Source of the DNA: a virus
Direction: 5' to 3' (one strand)
Length of the DNA stretch: 46,169 nt
IMG/VR virus record: IMGVR_UViG_3300005264_000097
Location: 1 to 46,169 of that record
Positions 30,163 through 38,830 of this stretch are shown here, piece by piece. Below the pieces are notes generated by a model that saw nothing but the letters and a program-made list of their open reading frames with translations, had not been told where the DNA came from and ran no database searches. The translations under genes and the position numbers were made by a program. Position 1 is the first letter of the stretch; each line of letters begins with the position of its first letter.

Positions 30163-31979
30163 ATGATACCAGGATATCCAAAAAGTGCTAACTTGATGTT
30201 ATTAAACACTAATTTCAATACACAATAGAAGAGCCTGAATATGAATTTTATATAGCAAAAGATGATGTAGAAATAACTCATAATTTATTATTTATAGAAG
30301 AAGAAAAAGTAAATAAAGTTAAAGTTAAATTTAGAGATTTATTAAAAGAAATTGCAGTACTAAGTGATAATACAGAATTCTTTTATGATAATATAAAAAG
30401 TAAAAACTTTTATGCTAATAATGTATTATTCACATATAATAGAATATTCAATGCTGATATGGATATTGAAGATAACTTTAGATTAAGATTTTATAAGTAT
30501 TATGGAATGAATATTGATCTTCCTGAGATGGCATTCTTTGATATTGAGGCAGATACTATTGATATGGTAGGAGATTTCCCAGAGCCTGGTGAATGTCCAG
30601 TAAATGCTATTACTTATATAGATAATAATACTAAACAAGTGTATACATTACTATTACATAATGATAGTAATCCACAAATAAAAAAACTAGAACAAGAAAT
30701 AAAAACTCCAGAGGGATATAAAAAATTTATTGAAGACATTAATACAAATTTATTAAAATCTTGTCAAAATAATACTAAGCAATTTAGAAGATTAGAACTT
30801 GATAAATTAGAATATTCAATTAAATTTTATGATGAAGAAATAGATTTATTAGTTGAGTTTTTTAATATAGTAAATGGATTAAAACCTGATATATTATTAG
30901 CTTGGAATATGGCATTTGATTTACCATACTTAATAGAAAGACTTAGAACTATTGGATATGATCCTAGAGAAATAATACCACATCCAGATTATGATACAAA
31001 TGAAGCATATTATTATATTGATGAAAGAATGGCTAATATTCCTGAAGAGAAAGGTGATTTTGCTAAGATAAGTTCATATACTGTATTTATGGATCAACTT
31101 ATTCATTTTGCATCAAGACGTAAAGGACAATCTAAATTAAAAAGTATGAAATTAGATTATATTGGTTATGTCACTGCTAAATTACAGAAATTAGATTATT
31201 CTCATATTACTAGAGATATAGCACAATTACCATATAAAGATTATAGAATTTTTGCAATATATAATATCATAGATACTGTAGTACAGATGGCAATAGAATT
31301 TAAGACTGGTGATATAAATTATATATTTAATAAAGCTCAATTGAATATAACAAGATATCATAAAGCTCATCGTCAAACTATTTATATACCAAATAGAATG
31401 ATTTTAGAATTTTCAGATAATGGACTTATTGCAGGAAATAATGTAAATAAATTTAAGAGTAGACCAACAGAAAAATTTCCTGGAGCTTTAGTAGGTAATC
31501 CTTTAAATATTGAACAAGATAACTTAGTAAAAACTCCATTAAATACATTCATTAGAATAGCTGAAAATGTAATAGATTTTGACTTTAAAGCTCTATACCC
31601 TAGTATCATGGAAGAAAATAATATTGCACCAAATTCTGAGATTGGTAAAATAACAATTAAGGATAAACCATTTAAAGAAGTTAATCCTTTTGGAAATACT
31701 AGATTTAATGATGGCGGATTATTCTTAGAAGATTATAGTTCTGATAATATAATAGAATTTACTCGTAGATGGTTTCAACTACCAGATGTATTAGAAATGA
31801 TAAATAGTATAGATAAATATTTTGATGAGAATGAACCATTATATGACCATAAAGGATATGATCCGATTACAGGATTAGTTAGACCATTTAGAGTTAGAAC
31901 ATCTGAACTATTTAAACCATTTAGCATAGATGACTTTATTCATAAACCATTTAGTATACAAGAAAGTATGCCAAAATAA
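30163..31979 (+). CDS. Family B DNA polymerase, N-terminal part only, with one frame shift
   Basis: A ribosome site and ATG at 30163 begin MIPGYPKSANLMLLNTNF. That frame stops at 30228, but another frame (from about 30213) continues without a start as YTIEEPEYEFYIAKDDVEIT and so on into the long frame whose first ATG is 30459. One missing T near 30213 would rejoin them. Numbering from 30459: 3'-5' exonuclease motifs I (FFDIEAD, Asp28/Glu30), II (AWNMAFDLPYL, Asn150/Asp154) and III (YNIIDT, Tyr268/Asp272), then polymerase motif A (FDFKALYPSIM, Asp375). The frame ends about 130 residues after motif A. Motif B (K..xN..YG) and motif C (DTD) are absent from it and from the rest of the window. So this is a split polymerase whose second half is elsewhere, or a truncated remnant. 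Confidence 0.75.
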
Positions 31980-31992
31980 AAGGAGATATTAA

Positions 31993-32625
31993 ATGATTAA
32001 AACAGAACTTAAAAAATTTTATGAAATAATAAAAATATGTAAAACTGGAATGATAATGTTTAAAGATAATATATCTATATTATTAGATGGCAATCAAGGC
32101 TCTGTCACTATTATAGAATATAATCCTTTTACAGCATATACTACAGATACTTTAATATTTGACACATTACAATTACAGGAATTTCGTAAAGCTAAGTTTA
32201 AAGAACTGAATATCAAACAACACCAATATGGTATATCTATAATGGATATTGATAGCACTATAATTGTGAATAATACGGATTTTAATAATACTAATTTATC
32301 GTATAAACATGAGTATATTTTAAAAAATAATCTTATATTAATTTGTAATACACATGATACATTACATCATGAAAATAATCTATTTGATATTCCAGAGTTT
32401 GTAGAAATGATGAAATTAAAATCTTCTAATAGTAGTACGTTTATTAAATTAGGTAATAAATATTATATGAATTTATATCCTAGAATATTACCAATTCTTA
32501 AATCGGATAAATCTGTTAGTGTTGATATAAAATATGAAAATCCTAGTGTATTTATAAGTATTATGACTATAGAAAAGAAATTATTCAATGTAAAATTGTA
32601 TATGCGATTTTTATACAATGTATAG
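31993..32625 (+). CDS. Unknown protein after the polymerase part
   Basis: 210 residues, starting 13 bases after the polymerase stop with 'aaggag'. It is strand-rich, with repeated alternating hydrophobic patterns (FKDNISILLDGNQGSVTIIE; NLILICNTHDTL; SVDIKYENPSVFISIMTIEK). Length and a two-domain strand pattern resemble a sliding clamp (T4 gp45 is about 228 residues), and the location next to a polymerase fits. However, I see no diagnostic motif, so this is only a suggestion. It could instead be an unrelated structural protein. Confidence 0.55.
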   Translation: MIKTELKKFYEIIKICKTGMIMFKDNISILLDGNQGSVTIIEYNPFTAYTTDTLIFDTLQLQEFRKAKFKELNIKQHQYGISIMDIDSTIIVNNTDFNNTNLSYKHEYILKNNLILICNTHDTLHHENNLFDIPEFVEMMKLKSSNSSTFIKLGNKYYMNLYPRILPILKSDKSVSVDIKYENPSVFISIMTIEKKLFNVKLYMRFLYNV

Positions 32626-32631
32626 ATAATA

Positions 32632-32675
32632 TTTTTAATAGTATTAATTAAACATCATATTAATACTATTAAAAA
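32632..32675. repeat. Perfect inverted repeat around the portal promoter motif
   Basis: A 17-bp perfect arm (32632-32648; tttttaatagtattaat) pairs with 32659-32675. The AACA-N6-TA motif lies mostly in the loop. A read-through transcript would fold this into a hairpin just before the portal ribosome site. Confidence 0.8.
32651..32662 (+). promoter_or_regulatory. Putative late promoter of the portal gene
   Basis: AACA-tcatat-TA, 30 bases before the portal ATG at 32692, within the inverted repeat at 32632-32675. Confidence 0.5.
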
Positions 32676-32691
32676 GGGAGCGTGAATAAAA

Positions 32692-34812
32692 ATGGCACGA
32701 AAATCAAAAAAGAATGATGAAAAAAAGTTTGATAATGCAAAATCTATAGGTATTGCACAAAATATAAATAATTTAATATCTGATTTATATAGAAAAACAT
32801 ATTATACTAATACTGATGCTAAAGATGCTTTAGAAAATATAAAGATGAATTCAGATAAAGCTATAGATAAATTAATTAATAAATCTATAGATATAAATGG
32901 TGCAAATATGTCTAAATTGTATAGCAGATTAGAAGTAAAAAAAAAGTTAGAAGATAAGAAAACTCGTGATGCATTTGAAACTATGTTTGAAGATGAACAT
33001 AACATGGATGGATTATTAAGCACTTATATAAATAATAAATATCTAAAAGAGTTAGACTCGGAAATAGATGTTATATGTAAATATATGCCTCAACTAGAAG
33101 ATGTATTAACAATAAAAAGAGATAATATTTTATCTTCAGATACATTATCATCAGATTTTATTAATGCTAAAAGTATAACAACTATAGGAAATCAAAATCA
33201 ATTTAAATTAAATATTGATACTATAAAAAGTACATATAAGCTAGTAGAGTTATTTGAAAAAGCTTATATGAATATAAGTAAATATGGCGAAGAATTTATT
33301 TACGTAGTTCCATATAATAAAGCAATTGCTAAAGAATATGATAAAAAAAATTCTTTAAATATATCTGAGATGACATTAGAGCCAGATGCAGATATTATAA
33401 ATGAATCAACTGAAGAAATGGTATCATTTAAAGTTAAATTCGATAAAAGCACTGCAGTTGAATCACTAATTAAAGAATCTTTATATTTACATGAAAAAGG
33501 TTCTAGTATTATAGATTCAGATAAATTAGATATAGATAGTTTCTCATCTTCTAATGATGGTATAATTGATAATAAAGAAGATAAAACAAAAATAGATATT
33601 ACTGGATGTATAGTAAAAAGAGTTCCAAGAGAAAATATAATTCCATTATATATTGATAATATATGTATTGGATATTATTATGTAGAATCAGAACAAGATA
33701 ATTTGTTTGATGCTATTCAGCGACAATCCAATCCATTAGCAGGTATAAAAAGAAATGGTGGATTAATGAATCAGCAAAATCAAAAAGATATTAAAAAATC
33801 ATTATTAAAAAATCTATCTAAAAAATTATCAGAACAGATAGATAAAAAATTTATTAATGCTAATCAAGATTTAAGTAAAGAAATATATATGATACTTAAA
33901 CATAGTAACTTTAAGAAAGAAAGCCAAATTCGTATATCATTTATTCCTCCAAATGAAATGTTTCATTTATACTTTGATAAAGATGAAAAAACTAATAGAG
34001 GACAATCTGATTTATTAAAATCATTAATTCCAGCAAAACTTTATTCTGCATTGTATATATCAAGTTCTATAGGGATTTTAACAAGATCACAAGATAAACG
34101 AGCATATTTTGTTAAACAAGCTGTAGATAAGAATATTAGTAAAAATCTTATTAATACAATAAATCAAATTAAGAAAGCTAATTTTGGTATGAGAGAAGTA
34201 GAAAATCTTAATAATATATTAGGTATTACTGGTAGATATAATGATTATGTTATTCCTACATCTAATGGTGGAGAACGTCCTATAGAATTTGAAATTGTAT
34301 CTGGACAAGATATAGATACGAATGATGATTTTATGGAAAAACTAGAATTAATGGCAACTAAACCTTTAGGTGTTCCATATGAATTAATAGATTCTATGCA
34401 CCAAGTAGACTATGCATCAAGATTAAAAACTTCAAATATTAGATTTGCTAAACATGTATCTACACGTCAATCAAGACTACAAGTAATGTTTGGTCAAGTA
34501 TTGACAGCAATATATAATTATCAATTTAATGATAATGAATTAATCACAATTGTATTGCCTCCACCTTCTCATTTAAACATACAAAATATAAATGAGTTAT
34601 GGGATACTACGGAAGATTTAGTTTCTAAAATGGTTGAAATGGAATTAACAGATAAAGATAGAGAAGATGCAAATATTGAATATATATTTAAAAAAAATCT
34701 AATTAGATATTATTTATCAACGTATATAGATTGGAATCATTTAGATACTATCAAGCGTAATTCTAAATTAGAATCTAAATTGCTTCAAGACAATGAAGAT
34801 GAAGGATATTAA
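32692..34812 (+). CDS. Portal protein
   Basis: 706 residues. It would form the dodecameric ring at the head vertex through which DNA is packaged. Large-phage portal features seen: a helical N-terminal wing; a central strand region with EEFIYVVPYNKAI; the crown/stem core (RISFIPPNEMFHLYFDKDEK, then GQSDLLKSLIPAKLYSALYI); a tunnel-loop-like region; and the conserved ending DFMEKLELMATKPLGVPYEL-I-DSM, then ASRLKTSNIRFAKHVSTRQS. This is the arrangement of T4 gp20-like portals. An acidic linker (about 230-300) carries 'NESTEE'. It is followed by a terminator and the SbcC-like gene. The ribosome site is aaaaagggag. Confidence 0.85.
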   Translation: MARKSKKNDEKKFDNAKSIGIAQNINNLISDLYRKTYYTNTDAKDALENIKMNSDKAIDKLINKSIDINGANMSKLYSRLEVKKKLEDKKTRDAFETMFEDEHNMDGLLSTYINNKYLKELDSEIDVICKYMPQLEDVLTIKRDNILSSDTLSSDFINAKSITTIGNQNQFKLNIDTIKSTYKLVELFEKAYMNISKYGEEFIYVVPYNKAIAKEYDKKNSLNISEMTLEPDADIINESTEEMVSFKVKFDKSTAVESLIKESLYLHEKGSSIIDSDKLDIDSFSSSNDGIIDNKEDKTKIDITGCIVKRVPRENIIPLYIDNICIGYYYVESEQDNLFDAIQRQSNPLAGIKRNGGLMNQQNQKDIKKSLLKNLSKKLSEQIDKKFINANQDLSKEIYMILKHSNFKKESQIRISFIPPNEMFHLYFDKDEKTNRGQSDLLKSLIPAKLYSALYISSSIGILTRSQDKRAYFVKQAVDKNISKNLINTINQIKKANFGMREVENLNNILGITGRYNDYVIPTSNGGERPIEFEIVSGQDIDTNDDFMEKLELMATKPLGVPYELIDSMHQVDYASRLKTSNIRFAKHVSTRQSRLQVMFGQVLTAIYNYQFNDNELITIVLPPPSHLNIQNINELWDTTEDLVSKMVEMELTDKDREDANIEYIFKKNLIRYYLSTYIDWNHLDTIKRNSKLESKLLQDNEDEGY

Positions 34813-34821
34813 AATATTAAT

Positions 34822-34858
34822 AATATACATACCTTTTATAGGGTATGTATATTTTTTT
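34822..34858 (+). terminator. Terminator after the portal gene
   Basis: A 12-bp stem (aatatacatacc, 34822-34833, with ggtatgtatatt, 34842-34853) and an 8-base loop, then a T run. Confidence 0.85.
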
Positions 34859-34869
34859 ATGTCTTAAAT

Positions 34870-34881
34870 AACCATATATTA
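34870..34881 (+). promoter_or_regulatory. Putative promoter before the SbcC-like gene, AACC variant
   Basis: AACC-atatat-TA, 18 bases before the ATG at 34899. It has one mismatch to AACA-N6-TA but the same placement after a terminator. Confidence 0.4.
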
Positions 34882-34898
34882 ATACTTAGGGAGGATAT

Positions 34899-37622
34899 AT
34901 GAAATTTTTATATTTAGAATTAAAAAACTATATTGGAATATATAATGGAATGAATAAAGATATAATAAAAATTGATTTTAGTAAAGCTCAAAGTAATAAA
35001 ATAATTATAAGGGGATTAAATGGCAGTGGAAAATCAACAATAATGAATTCATTATCACCATTGCCTGAGAGTAATGAGAATTTTATAAATAATAGAGAAG
35101 CAAGTAAAAAAATAACTTTATCACATAATAAAATAATATACAATATTAAAATACTTCATGAGATTACTAGTAATGGTGATAGAAAAACTACTAAAGCATA
35201 TATACAAAAAACTTTAGATGATACTATGATAGAATTAAATCCATCTGGAAATATAACTCCGTATAAAGAGGTATTATATAATGAATTTGGATTAGACTCT
35301 AATTTTGAAGCTCTTAGTCGTCTCAGTACAGATGATAGAGGTATAGCTGATAAATCGCCATCGGAAAGAAAGAAATTTGTTAATAGTATATTATCTGAAC
35401 TAGAGTCTTATAATAATATACACAAAACTATATCTAAGAGAGCCAGTATATTTAAATCAATGGTTAATAGATTAGAAACTAAAATTGATCGTATTGGTAA
35501 TCCAGAAAAATTAGAGTCTTCATATAAATCGATTGAAAATAGATTAGCTGTTATGGAACAAGATAAAATAAATTTAACTTCTAAATTAAGTAATATAATG
35601 GCAGAAATTAATATACTAGATCCAAATGGTCAAATACAATCTTCTTTTAATGTAATTTCACAATCATTAAAGAGTATAAATAATGAATTAAAAATAAAGA
35701 ATGAAGAATTAAAATCTATTATGATTAATGTAGATAAAAAAGAATTTACTAGAAATGAATTAATAGAAGATATTAAATCTTTAGATCATATGATATTAGA
35801 ATTAAAATTAAAAATAACTAATACTGAAACGAAAATAAATCAAAGTCTTTTAGATAGAGAAGATTACGCTAAACAACTCCAATACAAATCCTCTAAATTA
35901 AATTCATTAACAAATAAATATGATTATGAAGAATCTATAACTAAATTAAAATCATTACGAAAAACATTAAATGAATGGAATAAGATACTTGTAGAAATAG
36001 GGTTTAATAAAGATGAAGTTAATTTATCTAAAGAAGAATATCTATTAGGAATGGATACTTTAAATCAAATTAAAGATACAGTTTCAGCATTTAAAGCTTC
36101 GGGAGATTATAAGATAATAAATGAAGTTATTAATAACTTTATTATACCAAACGTTAAACCAAATATAGATATTATTATGAATAATATAGAAAATATTAAT
36201 AATAAATTATTAGATATTAAAGATGAAATAAATGAGCAAAATAGAAAAATAGTACTTATGAGCACATTAAAAGATAGACCACAGTTATGTACAATAGATA
36301 ACTGTAAATTCATTAAAAATGCAATAGCCATATCCCACACTAAGCCTGTGGAAGAGTTACAGAGATTAGAAAAAGTAAATGCTTCTCTTATTACTGAATT
36401 AGATAAGAATAAATATGAAAAAGAGAGAATGATAGAAATATTATCTGCATATAATGATTTAAATAATATTTTAAGATTATTATATGCTAATCGTAATATT
36501 TTAAATAAACTTCCACATATGGAAAGTTTTCTTAATAAAGAAGTTTTTTTAAATAGAATTCTAAATAATGATGAGTTTAATGATATAGACCATTTACAAA
36601 AATATGTTGAATACTGTGATATTTTTGCTATGTATAATATATATAAATCTCAAGTAAATAAATTATCTACAGACATTAATATTTATAAATCAAATAATAG
36701 CATAATAAAAGAATTTAATAAAGATATAAATTCTTTAAAATCTAAAATAGATAATATTGATAATACCAGTGATACTTTAAGAAATAATTTATTAACTCTT
36801 AATGATAATATGACTAATGCACAATATAAATTTGATTTGTATAATAAGATATCTATTATTTTAAATGATATACATGAATTAGAAAATAATCGTAATGATC
36901 AATTTAATAGATATAAAGATATAGAAAATGCTATAAATGCAATTAATGAATTACACAAATCTAAAGAAATATTTCAATCTAAATTAAATGATATATCTAG
37001 ATCTATTGGTCCAATAAAAAATGATAGAGATCAAATTCAGTTTAATCTAAAACAATTAGAAGAATATTATGTAGAATATGAAGAATTTAAAGCTAAGTAT
37101 AATAAAATTAAAGAAATTAAATACCACTCATCTTCAACTACAGGAATTCAATTAATCTTTATAAAATTATATATGGGTAATATGATTAATTTAGCAAATA
37201 AATTATTATCATTATTATTTGATGGTGAATTTTATTTAGAACCATTTATAATCAATAGTAAAGAATTTAGAATACCATGTAGAGGACAAGGTATATTGAA
37301 TGATGATATATCATCTATGTCTACTGGACAAATATCATTAATATCTATGGTATTAAGCTTTGTTATGTTGAAACAATCATCAACAGATTATAATATACTT
37401 AAACTTGATGAGATAGATGCAGGGTTAGATAGTATGAATAGAGTGTTATTTTTAAATTTATTAGATAAACAAATGGAGCTATTAGATGTAGAGCAATGTA
37501 TAATGATATCGCATAACCCAGAATTAGATATTAATGGATGTGATATGATATTATTAAAAATGGATGAAAGTGAGAAGGCTCATGTACTTGCTTCTGACAC
37601 TAATATAATTTTCAACTACTAA
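34899..37622 (+). CDS. SbcC/Rad50-like recombination ATPase (T4 gp46-like)
   Basis: 907 residues. It would be the ATPase subunit of an SbcCD/gp46-gp47 nuclease for DNA end processing and recombination-dependent replication. Features in order: Walker A GLNGSGKST (Lys45), two long coiled-coil arms (about 170-450 and 490-770), a central break with CTIDNC, ABC signature SSMSTGQISLISMVLSFVML, Walker B LKLDEIDAGLD and switch His in MISHNPEL. The central Cys pair is C-x4-C rather than the C-x2-C zinc hook. No partner nuclease (SbcD/gp47) is in the window. A helicase-type or structural SMC-like role is less likely given the length. It sits among virion genes rather than replication genes. Confidence 0.85.
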   Translation: MKFLYLELKNYIGIYNGMNKDIIKIDFSKAQSNKIIIRGLNGSGKSTIMNSLSPLPESNENFINNREASKKITLSHNKIIYNIKILHEITSNGDRKTTKAYIQKTLDDTMIELNPSGNITPYKEVLYNEFGLDSNFEALSRLSTDDRGIADKSPSERKKFVNSILSELESYNNIHKTISKRASIFKSMVNRLETKIDRIGNPEKLESSYKSIENRLAVMEQDKINLTSKLSNIMAEINILDPNGQIQSSFNVISQSLKSINNELKIKNEELKSIMINVDKKEFTRNELIEDIKSLDHMILELKLKITNTETKINQSLLDREDYAKQLQYKSSKLNSLTNKYDYEESITKLKSLRKTLNEWNKILVEIGFNKDEVNLSKEEYLLGMDTLNQIKDTVSAFKASGDYKIINEVINNFIIPNVKPNIDIIMNNIENINNKLLDIKDEINEQNRKIVLMSTLKDRPQLCTIDNCKFIKNAIAISHTKPVEELQRLEKVNASLITELDKNKYEKERMIEILSAYNDLNNILRLLYANRNILNKLPHMESFLNKEVFLNRILNNDEFNDIDHLQKYVEYCDIFAMYNIYKSQVNKLSTDINIYKSNNSIIKEFNKDINSLKSKIDNIDNTSDTLRNNLLTLNDNMTNAQYKFDLYNKISIILNDIHELENNRNDQFNRYKDIENAINAINELHKSKEIFQSKLNDISRSIGPIKNDRDQIQFNLKQLEEYYVEYEEFKAKYNKIKEIKYHSSSTTGIQLIFIKLYMGNMINLANKLLSLLFDGEFYLEPFIINSKEFRIPCRGQGILNDDISSMSTGQISLISMVLSFVMLKQSSTDYNILKLDEIDAGLDSMNRVLFLNLLDKQMELLDVEQCIMISHNPELDINGCDMILLKMDESEKAHVLASDTNIIFNY

Positions 37623-37632
37623 CATATAAGTA
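37621..37632 (+). promoter_or_regulatory. Possible promoter motif at the SbcC stop
   Basis: AACA-tataag-TA overlaps the last bases of the SbcC-like gene. It fits the consensus but the position could be chance. Nothing codes downstream on + for at least 170 bases. Confidence 0.3.
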
Positions 37633-37659
37633 ACCCCCTAATTATATACACAATTAACA

Positions 37660-37671
37660 AACTATATAATA
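37660..37671 (+). promoter_or_regulatory. Possible promoter, AACT variant, in a non-coding gap
   Basis: AACT-atataa-TA in the gap after the SbcC-like gene. With the terminator at 37754-37795 it defines a short non-coding unit. Confidence 0.35.
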
Positions 37672-37795
37672 AAGGATATTATGTATAAATAATAATCTTT
37701 ATTATCGCAAAGTTTTTCATTATTTCTTTGCATTCTTCTAATTTTATAACTTTAAAAGACTATACCTGTTAAGGGTATAGTCCTTTAATTTTTTT
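37672..37795 (+). ncRNA. Candidate small non-coding RNA
   Basis: This 120-base stretch lies between two convergent genes. It contains no ORF longer than three codons after an ATG. It starts after a promoter-like motif, holds a hairpin (gcaaag at about 37708-37713 with ctttgc at 37727-37732) and ends with a terminator hairpin and a T9 run. The layout fits a small RNA, but no known family is recognised and the unit could be merely a spacer. Confidence 0.3.
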
Positions 37796-37797
37796 TT
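37754..37797. terminator. Terminator hairpin between convergent genes
   Basis: Stem gactatacc (37758-37766) with ggtatagtc (37774-37782), extended by A/T pairs, 7-base loop, then a long T run on +. It lies just past the stop of the - strand gene at 37801, so it could act for both directions. Confidence 0.75.
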
Positions 37798-37800
37798 GTT

Positions 37801-38793
37801 TTAATATTTACTATTTTTAGTATCTCCTATAATACGGATATTCCAAGTTTGATCTAGATTTACATTTCTAGCTACACCAGAATTAAGATCTAATGTTGTA
37901 TCTTCTAAGAACATTTGATCTGGTTTTTCTATTCCAGGAATTGATTGTCCTGTAGAAACATCTATAACATCAAACCATCTACGACCAGAAGATTTATCAT
38001 ATATAATAACCGTTTGTACATTAGGATCATTTTCATATTTCATTTTTCTAAATTGTGGAGACATATTCTGTTGATAATTTTCATATCCAGAATCATTATT
38101 ACCAATTCCAGCTCTGATTATATTTAATGACATAGGATCAGTCATAGCATTCATTGTTGGTGGATTAAACCCTTGAGTACTATGTCCTGGCATTGATATG
38201 AATGAGTTATACATATCCATTATCATTTTATCATCATCTTGCTCTGTTGCTTTGTAAGCACCAGTGTCTTTCATTCTTTGTAATTCTAGTTTATGAGCAT
38301 TAGTAATAACACTATTAATTTCTCTAATAGCTGTTACTTTACTTGTAACTAGACTACTAAGTGTATTAGCCATATCTGTAATGTATCTATACTTATTCTT
38401 TAATCTTCTAGAAGATCTGATTTCATCTAAATCTTCTTTAACTTCATTGCTTATAATATCCATTTGTGTTACAGCAGACTTTAGCATATGTGTTGTATCA
38501 TTATATGTTTGTGCATAAGGCATATCTGATTGCATCATTTCTAATCCAACAGATTCATCAGCTAATACTATTTCTACTCCATTTGAAAGGGTTTCAGTTT
38601 TAACAGTATCTGTTTTTTCTGCTTTCTTTTTCTTCTTTTTTTTCTTAGACGTATTATTCAATATTTTAACATCTTGATTATTTGGAACCATTGATATTGA
38701 ACTTCCTACAAGTCTAGATAATTGTCCAAAATCTTCTTCTTCTACTTCATTTGTATTTATACTAAATGGTTGCGATAATTTCATTTTATCCAA
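37801..38793 (-). CDS. Unknown virion-region protein with a poly-Lys segment
   Basis: 330 residues. An acidic N-terminus (NEVEEEDFGQLSRLVG) is followed by a run of Lys residues near position 51-58 (SKKKKKKKKAEK). A helical region follows (MLKSAVTQMDIISNEVKEDL; SSLVTSKVTAIREINSVITN), then a Met/Asn-rich linker. A C-terminal strand domain contains VQTVIIYDKSSGRRWFDVID and ends RIIGDTKNSKY. The ATG lies directly after a terminator hairpin with only a weak 'tttgga' site, so expression may be low or come from read-through of the propeller operon. A Met-rich helical linker is common in head-tail connector and baseplate proteins, but the family is not recognised. Confidence 0.7.
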   Translation of the reverse strand: MDKMKLSQPFSINTNEVEEEDFGQLSRLVGSSISMVPNNQDVKILNNTSKKKKKKKKAEKTDTVKTETLSNGVEIVLADESVGLEMMQSDMPYAQTYNDTTHMLKSAVTQMDIISNEVKEDLDEIRSSRRLKNKYRYITDMANTLSSLVTSKVTAIREINSVITNAHKLELQRMKDTGAYKATEQDDDKMIMDMYNSFISMPGHSTQGFNPPTMNAMTDPMSLNIIRAGIGNNDSGYENYQQNMSPQFRKMKYENDPNVQTVIIYDKSSGRRWFDVIDVSTGQSIPGIEKPDQMFLEDTTLDLNSGVARNVNLDQTWNIRIIGDTKNSKY

Positions 38794-38794
38794 A

Positions 38795-38824
38795 AGAGAG
38801 TATACCTATTATGGTATACTCTTT
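38795..38824 (-). terminator. Terminator after propeller copy 3 (GAGTATACC family)
   Basis: Stem gagtatacc (38798-38806) with ggtatactc (38813-38821), extended by flanking A/T pairs, 6-base loop and a short T run on the - strand. It lies 2 bases before the start codon of the next gene. Confidence 0.75.
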
Positions 38825-38830
38825 ATTTAT

